Part shown: one piece after another, positions 14,826-22,348 of the stretch
Layout: every line of letters starts with the position of its first letter
Numbering within the stretch: position 1 is the stretch's first letter
Virus record (IMG/VR): IMGVR_UViG_3300033149_003925
Location: 1-30,450 of that record
Source of the DNA: a virus
Direction: 5' to 3' (one strand)
DNA: 30,450 nucleotides
The notes under the pieces: model-generated
Database searches by the model: none
What the model was told of the DNA's origin: nothing
Seen by the model: only the letters and a program-made list of their open reading frames with translations
Made by a program: the position numbers and the translations under genes

Positions 14826-16039
14826 AATACGTGTTTTGTCCTATGGAGATAATCCTTTGGCAAGCACTGGCTATGGGATGTGTTTGGGAAAATTTACTTT
14901 CAAGGTGGGCTAAATTAAAACCTGATTGGAAATTCTATCATGTTGGCTGGCAGAATTTAGATAGAGAACACCAAACAAAAGAAGGGTATATCAGTCTTCC
15001 AACAGGTAGGGTTGAAATTGGAAAAGACACTATTATTCCAAACATAGAAAAACTAAATCCAGATTTTATAATTACTCTTGCAGATGTTGGAAAACAATTA
15101 GCATTTCTTGAACCAATTTTTGAAGCAAAGAAAAAAGGATGGAAAGGAAAATGGATTGCTTATGTGCCATTAGATACTGCAGATTGGGCTCTTTATTGGG
15201 ATGAAATGTTTACTGCACCAGATATTATTGTTGCAATGAGTGAGTTTGGAAAAGAGAGAATGCAACATTATGGGGTTAAAAATCCAATTTCAATTCTTCA
15301 TGGAGTTGATACAAAAGTTTATTGTCCTTTAAAAGAGAAAAGTTTGCTTAGAAATAATTTTAAGATTAATGATAAGTTTGTCGTAGGGTTTGTTGGTAGA
15401 AATCAAATAAGAAAAATGCATCCTTATTGGATTAGGGGTTTTTCAAGATTTGCTAAAGGAAAAGAAGATGTTTGTCTTTTATTACATACTGACGCAGATC
15501 CTCCTGCTGGTGAAGGAAGAGGATGGGCAATACCATGTATTGTTTGGAAAAACGAAAAAGAATTCGGAGAAGATTTATCAAAGAAAATTATTTTAACAAG
15601 AACAAAATTAGATATTAGAGCAAGACAAAAGATAGGAAAGAATGATATGAATGAAATTTATAATTTAATGGATGTTTTCCTTTTTCCAACTGGTGGAGAA
15701 GGTTTTGGTTTACCTGCAATTGAATGTCAAAGTGCCGGCATTCCAATTTTGATGTCTAACAATACAACAGGCCCAGAATTAGCAGGAAATGGCGAGTTGA
15801 TAAATATGCTCAAAGACAATCATGGAAGAGAAATGCGTTTAGTTGGAACAAATGGGGTTACAAATTCAATTCCAGATGATAAACATGTGACAGAATTACT
15901 TGAGAAATACTATCAAGATTGGAAAAACGGAAAGAAATTATTAAAGGAGATGTCAAAAAAAAGTAGAGACTTTGCATTAACACTTGATTGGGACATCATC
16001 GCTAAACAATGGATTACTATGTTTGAGAAAGAATTATGA
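14818..16039 (+). CDS. Family 4-like (GT-B) glycosyltransferase with frame change near its N-terminus
   Basis: A GT-B transferase of about 405 aa if read with one frame change. ATG 14818 has GGGAGGTG upstream and encodes MAEIRVLSYGDNPLASTGYG, the expected first strand and glycine loop, but that frame ends at 14911. The remainder, from WENLLSRWAKLKPDWKF to the stop at 16039, is in the +1 frame and contains TADWALYWDEM, ILHGVDTKVYCP, VGFVGRNQIRKMHP and PTGGEGFGLPAIECQSAGIP with the EX7E motif. Dropping one base near 14881 joins the two as ...GYGMVWENL. Options are an assembly error, a true frameshift, programmed +1 shifting, or a shortened protein from GTG 14831. Confidence 0.8.
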
Positions 16040-16042
16040 TAA

Positions 16043-18304
16043 ATGAGAACCATTCACCAAATATTAAAGAAAACCAAATTTACTGAAACTCGTATGGAAG
16101 AGTTCTGGAGTAGATGTTATTTTGATTTTCTTTATTTTGCAGAGCATGTTTTGGGGTTTGAAATTGCTGATTATCATCGTGAGTGGTATGAACTTGCTGA
16201 GAAATATCCAAGACTTTGTATAGAAGCTTTTAGAGGTTCAGGAAAAACTTATTTCTTTTCAGGATATTATTTATGGAAATCTATTTTTCAGGCTCCAAGA
16301 GAAACATTAATTATTTCTTACAGAGAAAGTCAAGCAAAACAAGTATTAAAAATTGTTAAGAATATGGTGGTTGGAAATGAGATACTAAAGCAATTTGTCC
16401 CAGAAAATAGAGATGCCACTTGGCGTGCAACAGAATTAGAATTAGTTAATGGAGCAATCTTTTATTGTAAACCTTATAATGAGTCTGTTCGTATGTGGCA
16501 CCCAGATGATGTTCTTTGTGATGAAATTGGAGAATATGAAGATAAGTCTATTTATTGGACAGCGGTTTTAGGAACTATTCAGCTTAAAAGGGGAAGAGTT
16601 ATTGGTATTGGAACTCCAAAATCTGCAGCAGATTTATTATCAGAATTAAAAACCAACGATGAATATTATTGTGGGAGCTATCCAGCAGAGACAAACGGAA
16701 ATGCTCTTTGGCCACAGAAATATACAACTCTTGATTATGATACAGATACGAAAAAAAGTTTAATTAAGATTAGGAAAGAAATGGGAGAATTACCTTATGC
16801 TCAAGAATATATGTTGATCCCTATTAGTTCAGCAAATTCTCTTTTCCCAATGGAAATTTTAACACCCAATATAACAGACCAAGAAGATTTCTTACCTTAT
16901 GGAAGAAAAGATGAAAGATATTATATTGGTTATGATGTTGCAAGAACTCCAAAGGGAGATTATGTTGTGATGGTTGTTTTGGGAGTTAATGCCGATAGAA
17001 AAAGATTAGTTAAAGGGCTTAGGTTCAGAGGAACGTTCGAAGAACAGATTGAAAAATTAAAAAGACTTTATGAAGATTTTAAACCAATTAAAATAATTGT
17101 TGATGCAACAGGCTTAGGAGATAAACAAGCAAGAGATATTGAAAGAGAATTTTCAGGTGTAGAAATGTTAAAAGTTACTTATGAAAATAAGATTAATATG
17201 TATACTGATTTAAGGAGAGAGTTTGAAAACTTTAATTTGACTCTTCCAAATAATAAAGATGGAGATTCTTATGCCTTTACTCAGCAATTAGTTAAAGAAT
17301 TAAATGAGATAGCTTTGAAGATGGACTTACGTCCTGGACAAACCACAAGACCTAAATTTCATTCAGGAAGACATGATGATTGTTTATTTGAAGGAACTTT
17401 AATAACAACAAATAAAGGACAGAAACCCATTGAAGAAATAAAAGTTGGAGATTTAGTTTTAACAAGAAAAGGATTTAGGAAAGTTACAAAAGCTTGGCTT
17501 AAATCAGAAAATGCAGAATTATATCAATTAAAATTTAATGATGGAAGAACATTAATAGGAACTTCAGACCACAAGATATTTACCCAAGAAAAAGGATTTA
17601 TTCCAATAGATACTATGCGTAACATTTATAAACCTTTAGATGCTATAAGTTATGTATGTCAATCAAATTCAATGGAAAAATTTACAGCAGAAATAAAAGA
17701 ACAGGATATTGGTGTAGGGCAGGAGGATATGGACTTTTGCATAGAGATGTTTGGGAATTTTATAACAAAAAAATACCAAAAGGATTTGAAATTCACCATA
17801 AAGACGGAAACAAATCCAACAACAAAATTGAAAACCTTGAATGTCTCAAACGAGGAGGATATACTCTTAAACACCATAAACACTGGACAAAAGAAAGAAA
17901 AGAAAAACAAAGAGAATGGATGGAAAAAATTAGGCCACTCACAAAAAAATGGCACAAATCTAAAGAAGGAAAAAAATGGCATAAAGCACATTGGAAAAAA
18001 AGTCTTGGAAATAAAAGGAAATCAATTAAAAAAAGATGTGAAGTATGTTCTAAAGAATTTACAGATAATTCGTTTCAACAGTCAGGAAAATATTGTTCAA
18101 ACAAATGCCAACAAAAAGCATTTAGAATTAGAAACTCTAAAAAAATTAGATTATACAGGAAAGGTATATGACTTAACAGTAGAAGAAGAACATGAATTTT
18201 TTGCTAATGGAATTTTAGTTCATAATTGTGCTGATGCTTTATCCTTTGCAAATAGGGCTGCGCAGAATATTTATGGTGCAGTTAGTGTTAGAGGAGTAGA
18301 ATAG
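16043..18304 (+). CDS. terL: Large terminase subunit containing an intein
   Basis: A 753-aa precursor; 471 aa after removal of a 282-aa intein. It is the DNA-packaging motor and nuclease. ATPase: Walker A FRGSGKT (63-69), Walker B DDVLCDEIGE (155-164). RNase H-like nuclease: YIGYDVARTPKGD (D298), IIVDATGLGD (D354) and HDD (444-446). The intein is inserted directly after this last HDD, and the protein resumes with CADALSFANRAAQ. Splicing is therefore required to rebuild the active site. The start at 16043 is 3 nt after the glycosyltransferase stop with a weak ribosome site. A T-rich stretch follows the stop. Confidence 0.95.
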   Translation: MRTIHQILKKTKFTETRMEEFWSRCYFDFLYFAEHVLGFEIADYHREWYELAEKYPRLCIEAFRGSGKTYFFSGYYLWKSIFQAPRETLIISYRESQAKQVLKIVKNMVVGNEILKQFVPENRDATWRATELELVNGAIFYCKPYNESVRMWHPDDVLCDEIGEYEDKSIYWTAVLGTIQLKRGRVIGIGTPKSAADLLSELKTNDEYYCGSYPAETNGNALWPQKYTTLDYDTDTKKSLIKIRKEMGELPYAQEYMLIPISSANSLFPMEILTPNITDQEDFLPYGRKDERYYIGYDVARTPKGDYVVMVVLGVNADRKRLVKGLRFRGTFEEQIEKLKRLYEDFKPIKIIVDATGLGDKQARDIEREFSGVEMLKVTYENKINMYTDLRREFENFNLTLPNNKDGDSYAFTQQLVKELNEIALKMDLRPGQTTRPKFHSGRHDDCLFEGTLITTNKGQKPIEEIKVGDLVLTRKGFRKVTKAWLKSENAELYQLKFNDGRTLIGTSDHKIFTQEKGFIPIDTMRNIYKPLDAISYVCQSNSMEKFTAEIKEQDIGVGQEDMDFCIEMFGNFITKKYQKDLKFTIKTETNPTTKLKTLNVSNEEDILLNTINTGQKKEKKNKENGWKKLGHSQKNGTNLKKEKNGIKHIGKKVLEIKGNQLKKDVKYVLKNLQIIRFNSQENIVQTNANKKHLELETLKKLDYTGKVYDLTVEEEHEFFANGILVHNCADALSFANRAAQNIYGAVSVRGVE
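17622..17633 (+). promoter_or_regulatory. TATA-like box inside the intein, for the nested HNH gene
   Basis: ACATTTATAAAC is the same 12-nt core found in the two strong promoters at 3842-3860 and 4793-4811. Its centre lies about 28 nt before ATG 17656, the spacing of leaderless genes elsewhere in the window. The BRE part (GCGTA) is weaker. The same bases encode RNIYKP in the intein. Confidence 0.5.
17656..18171 (+). CDS. HNH homing endonuclease nested out of frame in the intein
   Basis: A complete 171-aa HNH protein read in a different frame from the terminase/intein. The N-terminus (GYWCRAGGYGLLHRDVWEFY) and IPKGFEIHHKDGNKSNNKIENLECL form the HNH_3-type active site with catalytic HH, D and N residues. 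A basic helical middle (KEKQREWMEKI...KKWHK) is followed by a C-terminal zinc finger (CEVCSKEF ... YCSNKCQQKAF). Its frame is closed by a TAA about 27 nt upstream, so it needs its own start; no clear ribosome site is visible, but a TATA-like box is 28 nt away. It probably spreads the intein allele by cutting intein-free terminase genes. Confidence 0.88.
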   Translation: MSIKFNGKIYSRNKRTGYWCRAGGYGLLHRDVWEFYNKKIPKGFEIHHKDGNKSNNKIENLECLKRGGYTLKHHKHWTKERKEKQREWMEKIRPLTKKWHKSKEGKKWHKAHWKKSLGNKRKSIKKRCEVCSKEFTDNSFQQSGKYCSNKCQQKAFRIRNSKKIRLYRKGI

Positions 18305-18350
18305 TCATTGTTGCGTAAAATATCAAGTTTATGTATGCTGTGCCTAAAAG

Positions 18351-18371
18351 TTTATTTTTTGTCATTTTTTT
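18351..18371 (+). terminator. T-rich terminator after terminase
   Basis: Two T runs (TTTATTTTTT and CATTTTTTT) lie 47-67 nt after the terminase stop. Archaeal transcription often ends at such runs, and here it would stop the rightward transcript before the convergent methyltransferase gene. Confidence 0.5.
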
Positions 18372-18957
18372 ACTCCTGTTCCACATTTTCTGGTATTTTC
18401 ATAAAACAAAACCATTTTGTATCTGATTTTCCACTTCCAGAAGTTCTATTAAAAAACAAAGGTTCTTTTGGGAAAAGGGATAATACTTCTTTAAATTTTA
18501 TATGATAATCACTAAACTTAAATAAAAGAACACCATAATTATCAAGAACAGACCATAATTCTTTAAATCCTTTCTTTAAGTCTGATTGCCATGTTTCTGG
18601 ATGTAGTCCCCCAAACTTCTTTAACATTTCTCCAGTTAATTTTCTTGCTTTAAAATGTGGAGTGTCCCAAACAATTAATTTAAATCTTTGAGATTTAATT
18701 GAATCAGGTAAGTTAGAAAAGTCAGCTTGTATATCTGGATTAATTTCTACATTTCTTTGATTTGGAATAAAACCTTTTTCTTCTTTTCTTATATCAATAT
18801 AAAGAGTATTTGGATGTTTTTTATTATTCCACATCTGTCTTGCCCCACAACAAGCATCAAGAATAAATTTATCACCATCATGCGCTAACTTCCAATCTTT
18901 ACAAGATTCTTTATCTAACTTTTCTAAATGTTCCATAAAATCTTGTTGTTTTTCCAT
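18370..18957 (-). CDS. Phage-type SAM-dependent methyltransferase (probable DNA modification)
   Basis: A 195-aa class I methyltransferase. FILDACCGARQMW (about 32-44) is the SAM loop and LYIDIR the next acidic strand; LIVWDTPHF is in the place of the DPPY-like catalytic motif, suggesting amino-group methylation of DNA bases, although the motif is altered. KSDTKWFCFMK closes the fold. ATG 18957 is used because AGGTGG lies just upstream and the previous gene stops at 18959-18961. It follows the YopX/RHH gene in a leftward block. A role in protecting viral DNA is plausible by family, not proven. Confidence 0.75.
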   Translation of the reverse strand: MEKQQDFMEHLEKLDKESCKDWKLAHDGDKFILDACCGARQMWNNKKHPNTLYIDIRKEEKGFIPNQRNVEINPDIQADFSNLPDSIKSQRFKLIVWDTPHFKARKLTGEMLKKFGGLHPETWQSDLKKGFKELWSVLDNYGVLLFKFSDYHIKFKEVLSLFPKEPLFFNRTSGSGKSDTKWFCFMKIPENVEQE

Positions 18958-18958
18958 T

Positions 18959-19105
18959 TTATCCACCTTTTTTTATTACCTCTTTTATTAATTCCTCTAA
19001 CATTTCAGACATTTCTACTCTTTGTCTTATACAATAAATCTTAAAATCTTCCCAGATAAAAGGGTTAATTTTTATACTCGTTGTTTTTCTTTCTTCTTTA
19101 GTCAT
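18959..19105 (-). CDS. Ribbon-helix-helix protein from an internal start
   Basis: The last 48 codons of the YopX frame form a complete RHH domain: strand KTTSIKINP, helix FIWEDFKIYCIRQR, helix EMSEMLEELIKEVIKK. Immediately before ATG 19105 is GGAGGAG at ideal spacing, so this protein is very likely also made on its own. It may repress transcription of the leftward block or the nearby divergent promoter. It is listed separately because both products, fused and free, are possible. Confidence 0.55.
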   Translation of the reverse strand: MTKEERKTTSIKINPFIWEDFKIYCIRQRVEMSEMLEELIKEVIKKGG

Positions 19106-19555
19106 TTTTCTCCTCCAACAATTCAGGATCTCAAATTTATTTCCCACAACAATTTCTCCTTTTCCGAACTTGTCATAAAGTTTCTTAAATTTATCATAAT
19201 CCTCTTTTGTTTTTGTAAGTATCTTTTCTTCGTTTATTCTTTTCCAACCAAATCTATATCCATAATTATAATCTTGTTCTACTTCAACGCAAATGGTAAT
19301 TAAATACCAAACATTTTTCCCGAAACCTTTACATACTATTGTCTTTAAAATATCCCCTTCATAAATCTCTTTTCCATTTTTATCTTTTAGTCCAGTAAAT
19401 TGTATGAGCTCAACACCATCTAAATTATGCCAATCATTATGTTCATCTAAAATCCCCTTGCCACATTCATCACAATTATCTACAAAAGTTAATCTATCTA
19501 CTTTTAACATTTCTTTTTCTTTTTTATCCCAAGCCCTAAATTTTATTTCTCTCAT
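18959..19555 (-). CDS. YopX-domain protein fused to a ribbon-helix-helix domain
   Basis: A 198-aa reading frame. Residues 1-150 are a YopX protein, a family frequent in phages and of unknown function: MREIKFRAWDKKEKEML, then LIQFTGLKDKNGKEIYEGDIL, and IVVGNKFEI at the end. Between them CDECGK is a possible half zinc site. The frame then runs without a stop into a 48-aa ribbon-helix-helix protein that has its own ribosome site and ATG at 19105. ATG 19555 is chosen because GAGAGG precedes it; an ATG at 19588 lacks one. The usual YopX end is close to the join, so this is probably a stop-codon loss or a true fusion. Confidence 0.75.
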   Translation of the reverse strand: MREIKFRAWDKKEKEMLKVDRLTFVDNCDECGKGILDEHNDWHNLDGVELIQFTGLKDKNGKEIYEGDILKTIVCKGFGKNVWYLITICVEVEQDYNYGYRFGWKRINEEKILTKTKEDYDKFKKLYDKFGKGEIVVGNKFEILNCWRRKMTKEERKTTSIKINPFIWEDFKIYCIRQRVEMSEMLEELIKEVIKKGG

Positions 19556-19614
19556 TTTCCATAACCTCTCTGTATCAATTCCAACCATCTATTTTTATTT
19601 TTGCAACAATTTTC

Positions 19615-19848
19615 TCAGGACTTACAAATTGGAGATCTAAGAATGTTGATTGTGCAATACCCGTTAGAGGCGTTGAGTGATCCTTCTCGAAATCTCAACA
19701 AGATTGTTTTATAAAATTCCTCAATCAATTTACTCTTATTTATTTTCTTTTCTTTAAAAAGTTTGTTTATATCTTCTTTAATGGACTTGTTTATTTTTAC
19801 AGTCTCCATAATATCGTTTGGATATTTATATTTCCCTATTTTTATCAT
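19615..19848 (-). CDS. RHH-like small DNA-binding protein
   Basis: A 77-aa protein. Residues about 14-50 (METVKINKSIKEDINKLFKEKKINKSKLIEEFYKTIL) have the strand-helix-helix layout of RHH regulators. The last 20 residues contain two cysteines and no known motif. The gene begins about 26 nt from the centre of a TATA box shared with the portal gene on the other side, so it is probably leaderless and transcribed divergently from the virion genes. A regulator of that shared promoter is a reasonable guess. Confidence 0.6.
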   Translation of the reverse strand: MIKIGKYKYPNDIMETVKINKSIKEDINKLFKEKKINKSKLIEEFYKTILLRFREGSLNASNGYCTINILRSPICKS

Positions 19849-19863
19849 TTACATAAAAGGATA

Positions 19864-19880
19864 GAAACCTTTATATATTT
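19864..19880. promoter_or_regulatory. Symmetric TATA box shared by divergent leaderless genes
   Basis: GAAACC then TTTATATAT (19870-19878) is a BRE/TATA for the portal gene, whose ATG 19899 is 25 nt from the centre. Read on the other strand, AAATATATAAAG serves the RHH-like gene whose ATG 19848 is 26 nt away. Both genes would be leaderless. Confidence 0.65.
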
Positions 19881-19898
19881 TGCTATTTATTGAAATAT

Positions 19899-21521
19899 AT
19901 GCCAAAAAGTATCAAAAAAGCCCCCCAAGTAGCAAAATCTTCTATTAGGGGTTTAGAAGTAGAATATGTCCCTCACGCTAACTTTACAGGGATTGCTAAA
20001 GATATTTTTTCTTCTGAAAAAAGCACAACTGTTGAAACTCTTTATGATGTTGTAAAAGCTTCACCAGAGGTCTCTGCTTGTATGCTTGCTCAGGTTGAAG
20101 ATGTAATGGCAGATGAATATCGATTTAATCCATATAGTTCTAATGATAAAAAAGGTAAAGGTCAAACAAAAAGGGCACAAGAGTTTGCAGCGAAAGTTAA
20201 TTATTATCAAAAGAAAACAGATGCTCTTTTTGATTTATTTCTTACAGGGAATGCTTATATCTTAAAGTTGAGTGTTGATGCAGAATCTATCAAAGGAATT
20301 ATGGAGAATATGTCTGCAACTCTCAAAAAACAATTTAATGTTGAAGTAAATAAGGGAGAGATTGTAAAAATAATTAATCAAGAAACAGAAATTCCAAAAG
20401 ATTTACAGGTTCTTAAAGCATCGACTGTAAAAATTAATTTTGATAAAACAGGAAAGATTAGTTCATTTCAGCAAAATGTTCAAGGAGAGAAAAGAGTATA
20501 CAAACCAAAAGATATAATCCACTTGAGTTTGGTTAATGTTGGTGGTCAGCCTTATGGATTTTCTCCATTAGAACCATTACTTTCAGATATTGGAACATTA
20601 ATCTTCGCAAAAGAATTTGCAGGAAAGTATTTCGAGAATGATGGAATCCCTTACTTTATTTTCAAAATGATTGAGGAATCTCCTGATGGTAGAAATTACA
20701 AACTTTTAAAGAGAGAATTAAAAGAACTAAGAAAGAAAAATCAAAAATATAAAGCGATGGTTTTAACAGGAAATGTAGAATGGGATCAAGTAAATAAATT
20801 TAACAAGGATATGGAATTCTCAAAATTAATAGAACACTTTACTATGAAGATATTTATGGGATTAGGGATGCCCCCAAGAAGAGTTCATTATACTTCAACA
20901 ACACAAAAAGATGCTGCCCAAACTGTCGGAAAAGAAGAAACAGGATATTATAAAAAAATCTCTTTTATTCAAAAAGGGATAGAGAATGTTTTAAATAAAG
21001 ACTTATGGAGTAAATTTGAAGTTGCTCTTCAATTCAAAAGAGCATATAAAATTGATGAAATGAGGGAAGCAGAAATCATAAGGATCCTAACTGAGATAGG
21101 TGCAATCACAATCGAGGAAGCAAGAGAAAGAATAGGGATGGATCCAAGAATTCCAAAAGGAACTATGGCGAAGCCAATTGGAAGTGATAAAACTATTGAT
21201 GAAGCAAAAGATAAAAAGAGAGAACAAGGAATAGATCAAGAAGAAAAGAACAAAACTGACAATAAGCTTAAACACCTCTCAAAATCCTTCATAGATTCAG
21301 TTGAAGTCCCTTTCCAAGACTTTAAGACAATAGTTGAACATAAGGTTGGTTTAGGAAATTTTACAAAAGGGAATGTTATTTATATTGAAACTGAAAAAGA
21401 GTTTGTATTGTTCTTTTCTGATGAAATGTGGAAGTATAAAACAAAAGTAAATAAAACAGAAATAGATGCTGAACAATTTAAAGTAGAGAGTTTATTAAAT
21501 TTTATTAAAATTTCTCCCTAA
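19899..21521 (+). CDS. Portal protein
   Basis: A 540-aa portal of the HK97/SPP1-like type, the ring at the capsid vertex through which DNA is packaged. Recognisable blocks are LYDVVKASPEVSACMLAQVEDVMADE, FLTGNAYILKLS, DIIHLSLVNVGGQPYGFSPLEPLLSDI and FAGKYFENDGIPYFIF, then a long helical crown region (about 255-460) including IFMGLGMPPRRVH. ATG 19899 is preferred over the TTG at 19890 because the TATA box is 25 nt away, giving a leaderless message. The last about 70 residues form an additional small domain. It starts the capsid gene run after the leftward insertion behind terminase. Confidence 0.9.
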   Translation: MPKSIKKAPQVAKSSIRGLEVEYVPHANFTGIAKDIFSSEKSTTVETLYDVVKASPEVSACMLAQVEDVMADEYRFNPYSSNDKKGKGQTKRAQEFAAKVNYYQKKTDALFDLFLTGNAYILKLSVDAESIKGIMENMSATLKKQFNVEVNKGEIVKIINQETEIPKDLQVLKASTVKINFDKTGKISSFQQNVQGEKRVYKPKDIIHLSLVNVGGQPYGFSPLEPLLSDIGTLIFAKEFAGKYFENDGIPYFIFKMIEESPDGRNYKLLKRELKELRKKNQKYKAMVLTGNVEWDQVNKFNKDMEFSKLIEHFTMKIFMGLGMPPRRVHYTSTTQKDAAQTVGKEETGYYKKISFIQKGIENVLNKDLWSKFEVALQFKRAYKIDEMREAEIIRILTEIGAITIEEARERIGMDPRIPKGTMAKPIGSDKTIDEAKDKKREQGIDQEEKNKTDNKLKHLSKSFIDSVEVPFQDFKTIVEHKVGLGNFTKGNVIYIETEKEFVLFFSDEMWKYKTKVNKTEIDAEQFKVESLLNFIKISP

Positions 21522-21524
21522 TTT

Positions 21525-21540
21525 TATTTATGTAAATAAA
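21525..21540. repeat. Small inverted repeat after portal gene
   Basis: TTATTTA and TAAATAA surround a 2-nt centre just after the portal stop and before the next TATA box. It may be a weak terminator or chance. Confidence 0.2.
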
Positions 21541-21543
21541 TAA

Positions 21544-21559
21544 GAAACTTTATAAAAAG
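21544..21559 (+). promoter_or_regulatory. BRE/TATA promoter for capsid genes
   Basis: GAAAC followed by TTTATAAAAAG; the TATA centre is about 28 nt before ATG 21581, so the protease message should have almost no leader. It can drive the protease, scaffold-like and major capsid genes. Confidence 0.6.
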
Positions 21560-21580
21560 TGACTACTTCTTTATAGTGAA

Positions 21581-22348
21581 ATGCCAAAGAAACTTGATAA
21601 AATCCACGATGCAATAGTAAGAAAACTTAAAGGTAAAACCAATCCTCGAACTAAGAAACCCTACACTGAATCTGAACTTTGGGCAATTGCAAGAGCCCAA
21701 TATAATGAATCAAAAAAAGCCTTTTCTTTTATGGCTCCAATAAGCAAAACATGGGAAGAAGAAATTGATGGAGACATTAAAAAATCAGCAGGAAAAACTA
21801 TTGAGAAAGGAAAACATAGATTTGTTGAAGTGGTTGTTTCTGGATTAGATAATGATAGACAAAATGAGAGAATGTCTCAAGAAGCTATTGATGATATGAT
21901 TGGGCAATTTAAATCAGGTTCAATACCTTTTTTTGCTGATCATGGAAGGGATCCAAATACAGGCCAGATGGGAGTTTATCCATGGCAAGGAATGATGGGA
22001 GTTTGGACAGATGCGTTCCAAGAAGGAAATCATTTGAAAGCTGTTGTGCGATTAAATTCAGCACATCCAGATGCTGAAATGTTCTGGAATTTTTTACAAG
22101 AGGGAATGCCAATTGGATTTAGTATTGGTGGCACCCCTGAAGAAGCACCAGAATTTGTAGAGGAGTCAGTCGATGAAATATCAATAGAAAAAGCAAGGGG
22201 AGAGGGTCAAGGAGTTGGTGGAGAACGACAAGGAGATGGCGGAGCCGAAGAATGTGTCTGTCCTAAATGTAATTATAAAACAATTCACAAGAAAGGAACT
22301 CCTTGTGGAACATGTCCTAAATGTGGAGCTAAGATGATAGGAAAATGA
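21581..22348 (+). CDS. Prohead protease with C-terminal zinc ribbon
   Basis: A 255-aa capsid maturation protease of the HK97/U35 type. After a basic helical N-terminal region (about 1-45), the protease fold spans about 75-190: RFVEVVVSGLD, PFFADHGRDP with catalytic H121, and GMPIGFSIGGTPEE with catalytic S181. A low-complexity linker leads to a zinc ribbon (CPKC 227-230 and CPKC 245-248 with an extra C242), unusual for the family and possibly for binding capsid partners. It lies between portal and capsid genes, the standard place. The next gene overlaps by ATGA. Confidence 0.88.
   Translation: MPKKLDKIHDAIVRKLKGKTNPRTKKPYTESELWAIARAQYNESKKAFSFMAPISKTWEEEIDGDIKKSAGKTIEKGKHRFVEVVVSGLDNDRQNERMSQEAIDDMIGQFKSGSIPFFADHGRDPNTGQMGVYPWQGMMGVWTDAFQEGNHLKAVVRLNSAHPDAEMFWNFLQEGMPIGFSIGGTPEEAPEFVEESVDEISIEKARGEGQGVGGERQGDGGAEECVCPKCNYKTIHKKGTPCGTCPKCGAKMIGK

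Larger units (their letters stand above)
17381..18226 (+). mobile_element. Intein in the terminase nuclease active site
   Basis: Residue C1 begins CLFEGTLITTNKGQKPIEEI (block A), block B is GTSDHKIFT with its TxxH-type histidine, and the end is YTGKVYDLTVEEEHEFFANG then ILVHN followed by Cys+1 (blocks F and G). All splice residues (C1, block B His, terminal His-Asn, Cys+1) are present. Only about the first 90 and last 32 residues look like splicing domain. The middle (about 160 residues, Lys/Asn-rich, no recognised motif) is the other-frame reading of an HNH gene at 17656-18171. Confidence 0.92.

Noticed and set aside
14886-14892. GGGAAAA, in phase as a -1 slippery heptamer in the split glycosyltransferase
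   Set aside because: A -1 shift there leads to a stop within about nine codons, whereas the enzyme body is in the +1 frame, so this heptamer cannot repair the gene.
17659-17991. Leftward ORF of 110 aa inside the intein region
   Set aside because: It is antisense to the HNH and intein frames, phenylalanine-rich as expected from Lys/Glu codons read backwards, and has no recognisable motif.
19660-19700. Possible tRNA-like or attachment-site remnant near the end of the small RHH gene
   Set aside because: No cloverleaf could be drawn and no second copy was seen in the window; the sequence is part of an open reading frame.
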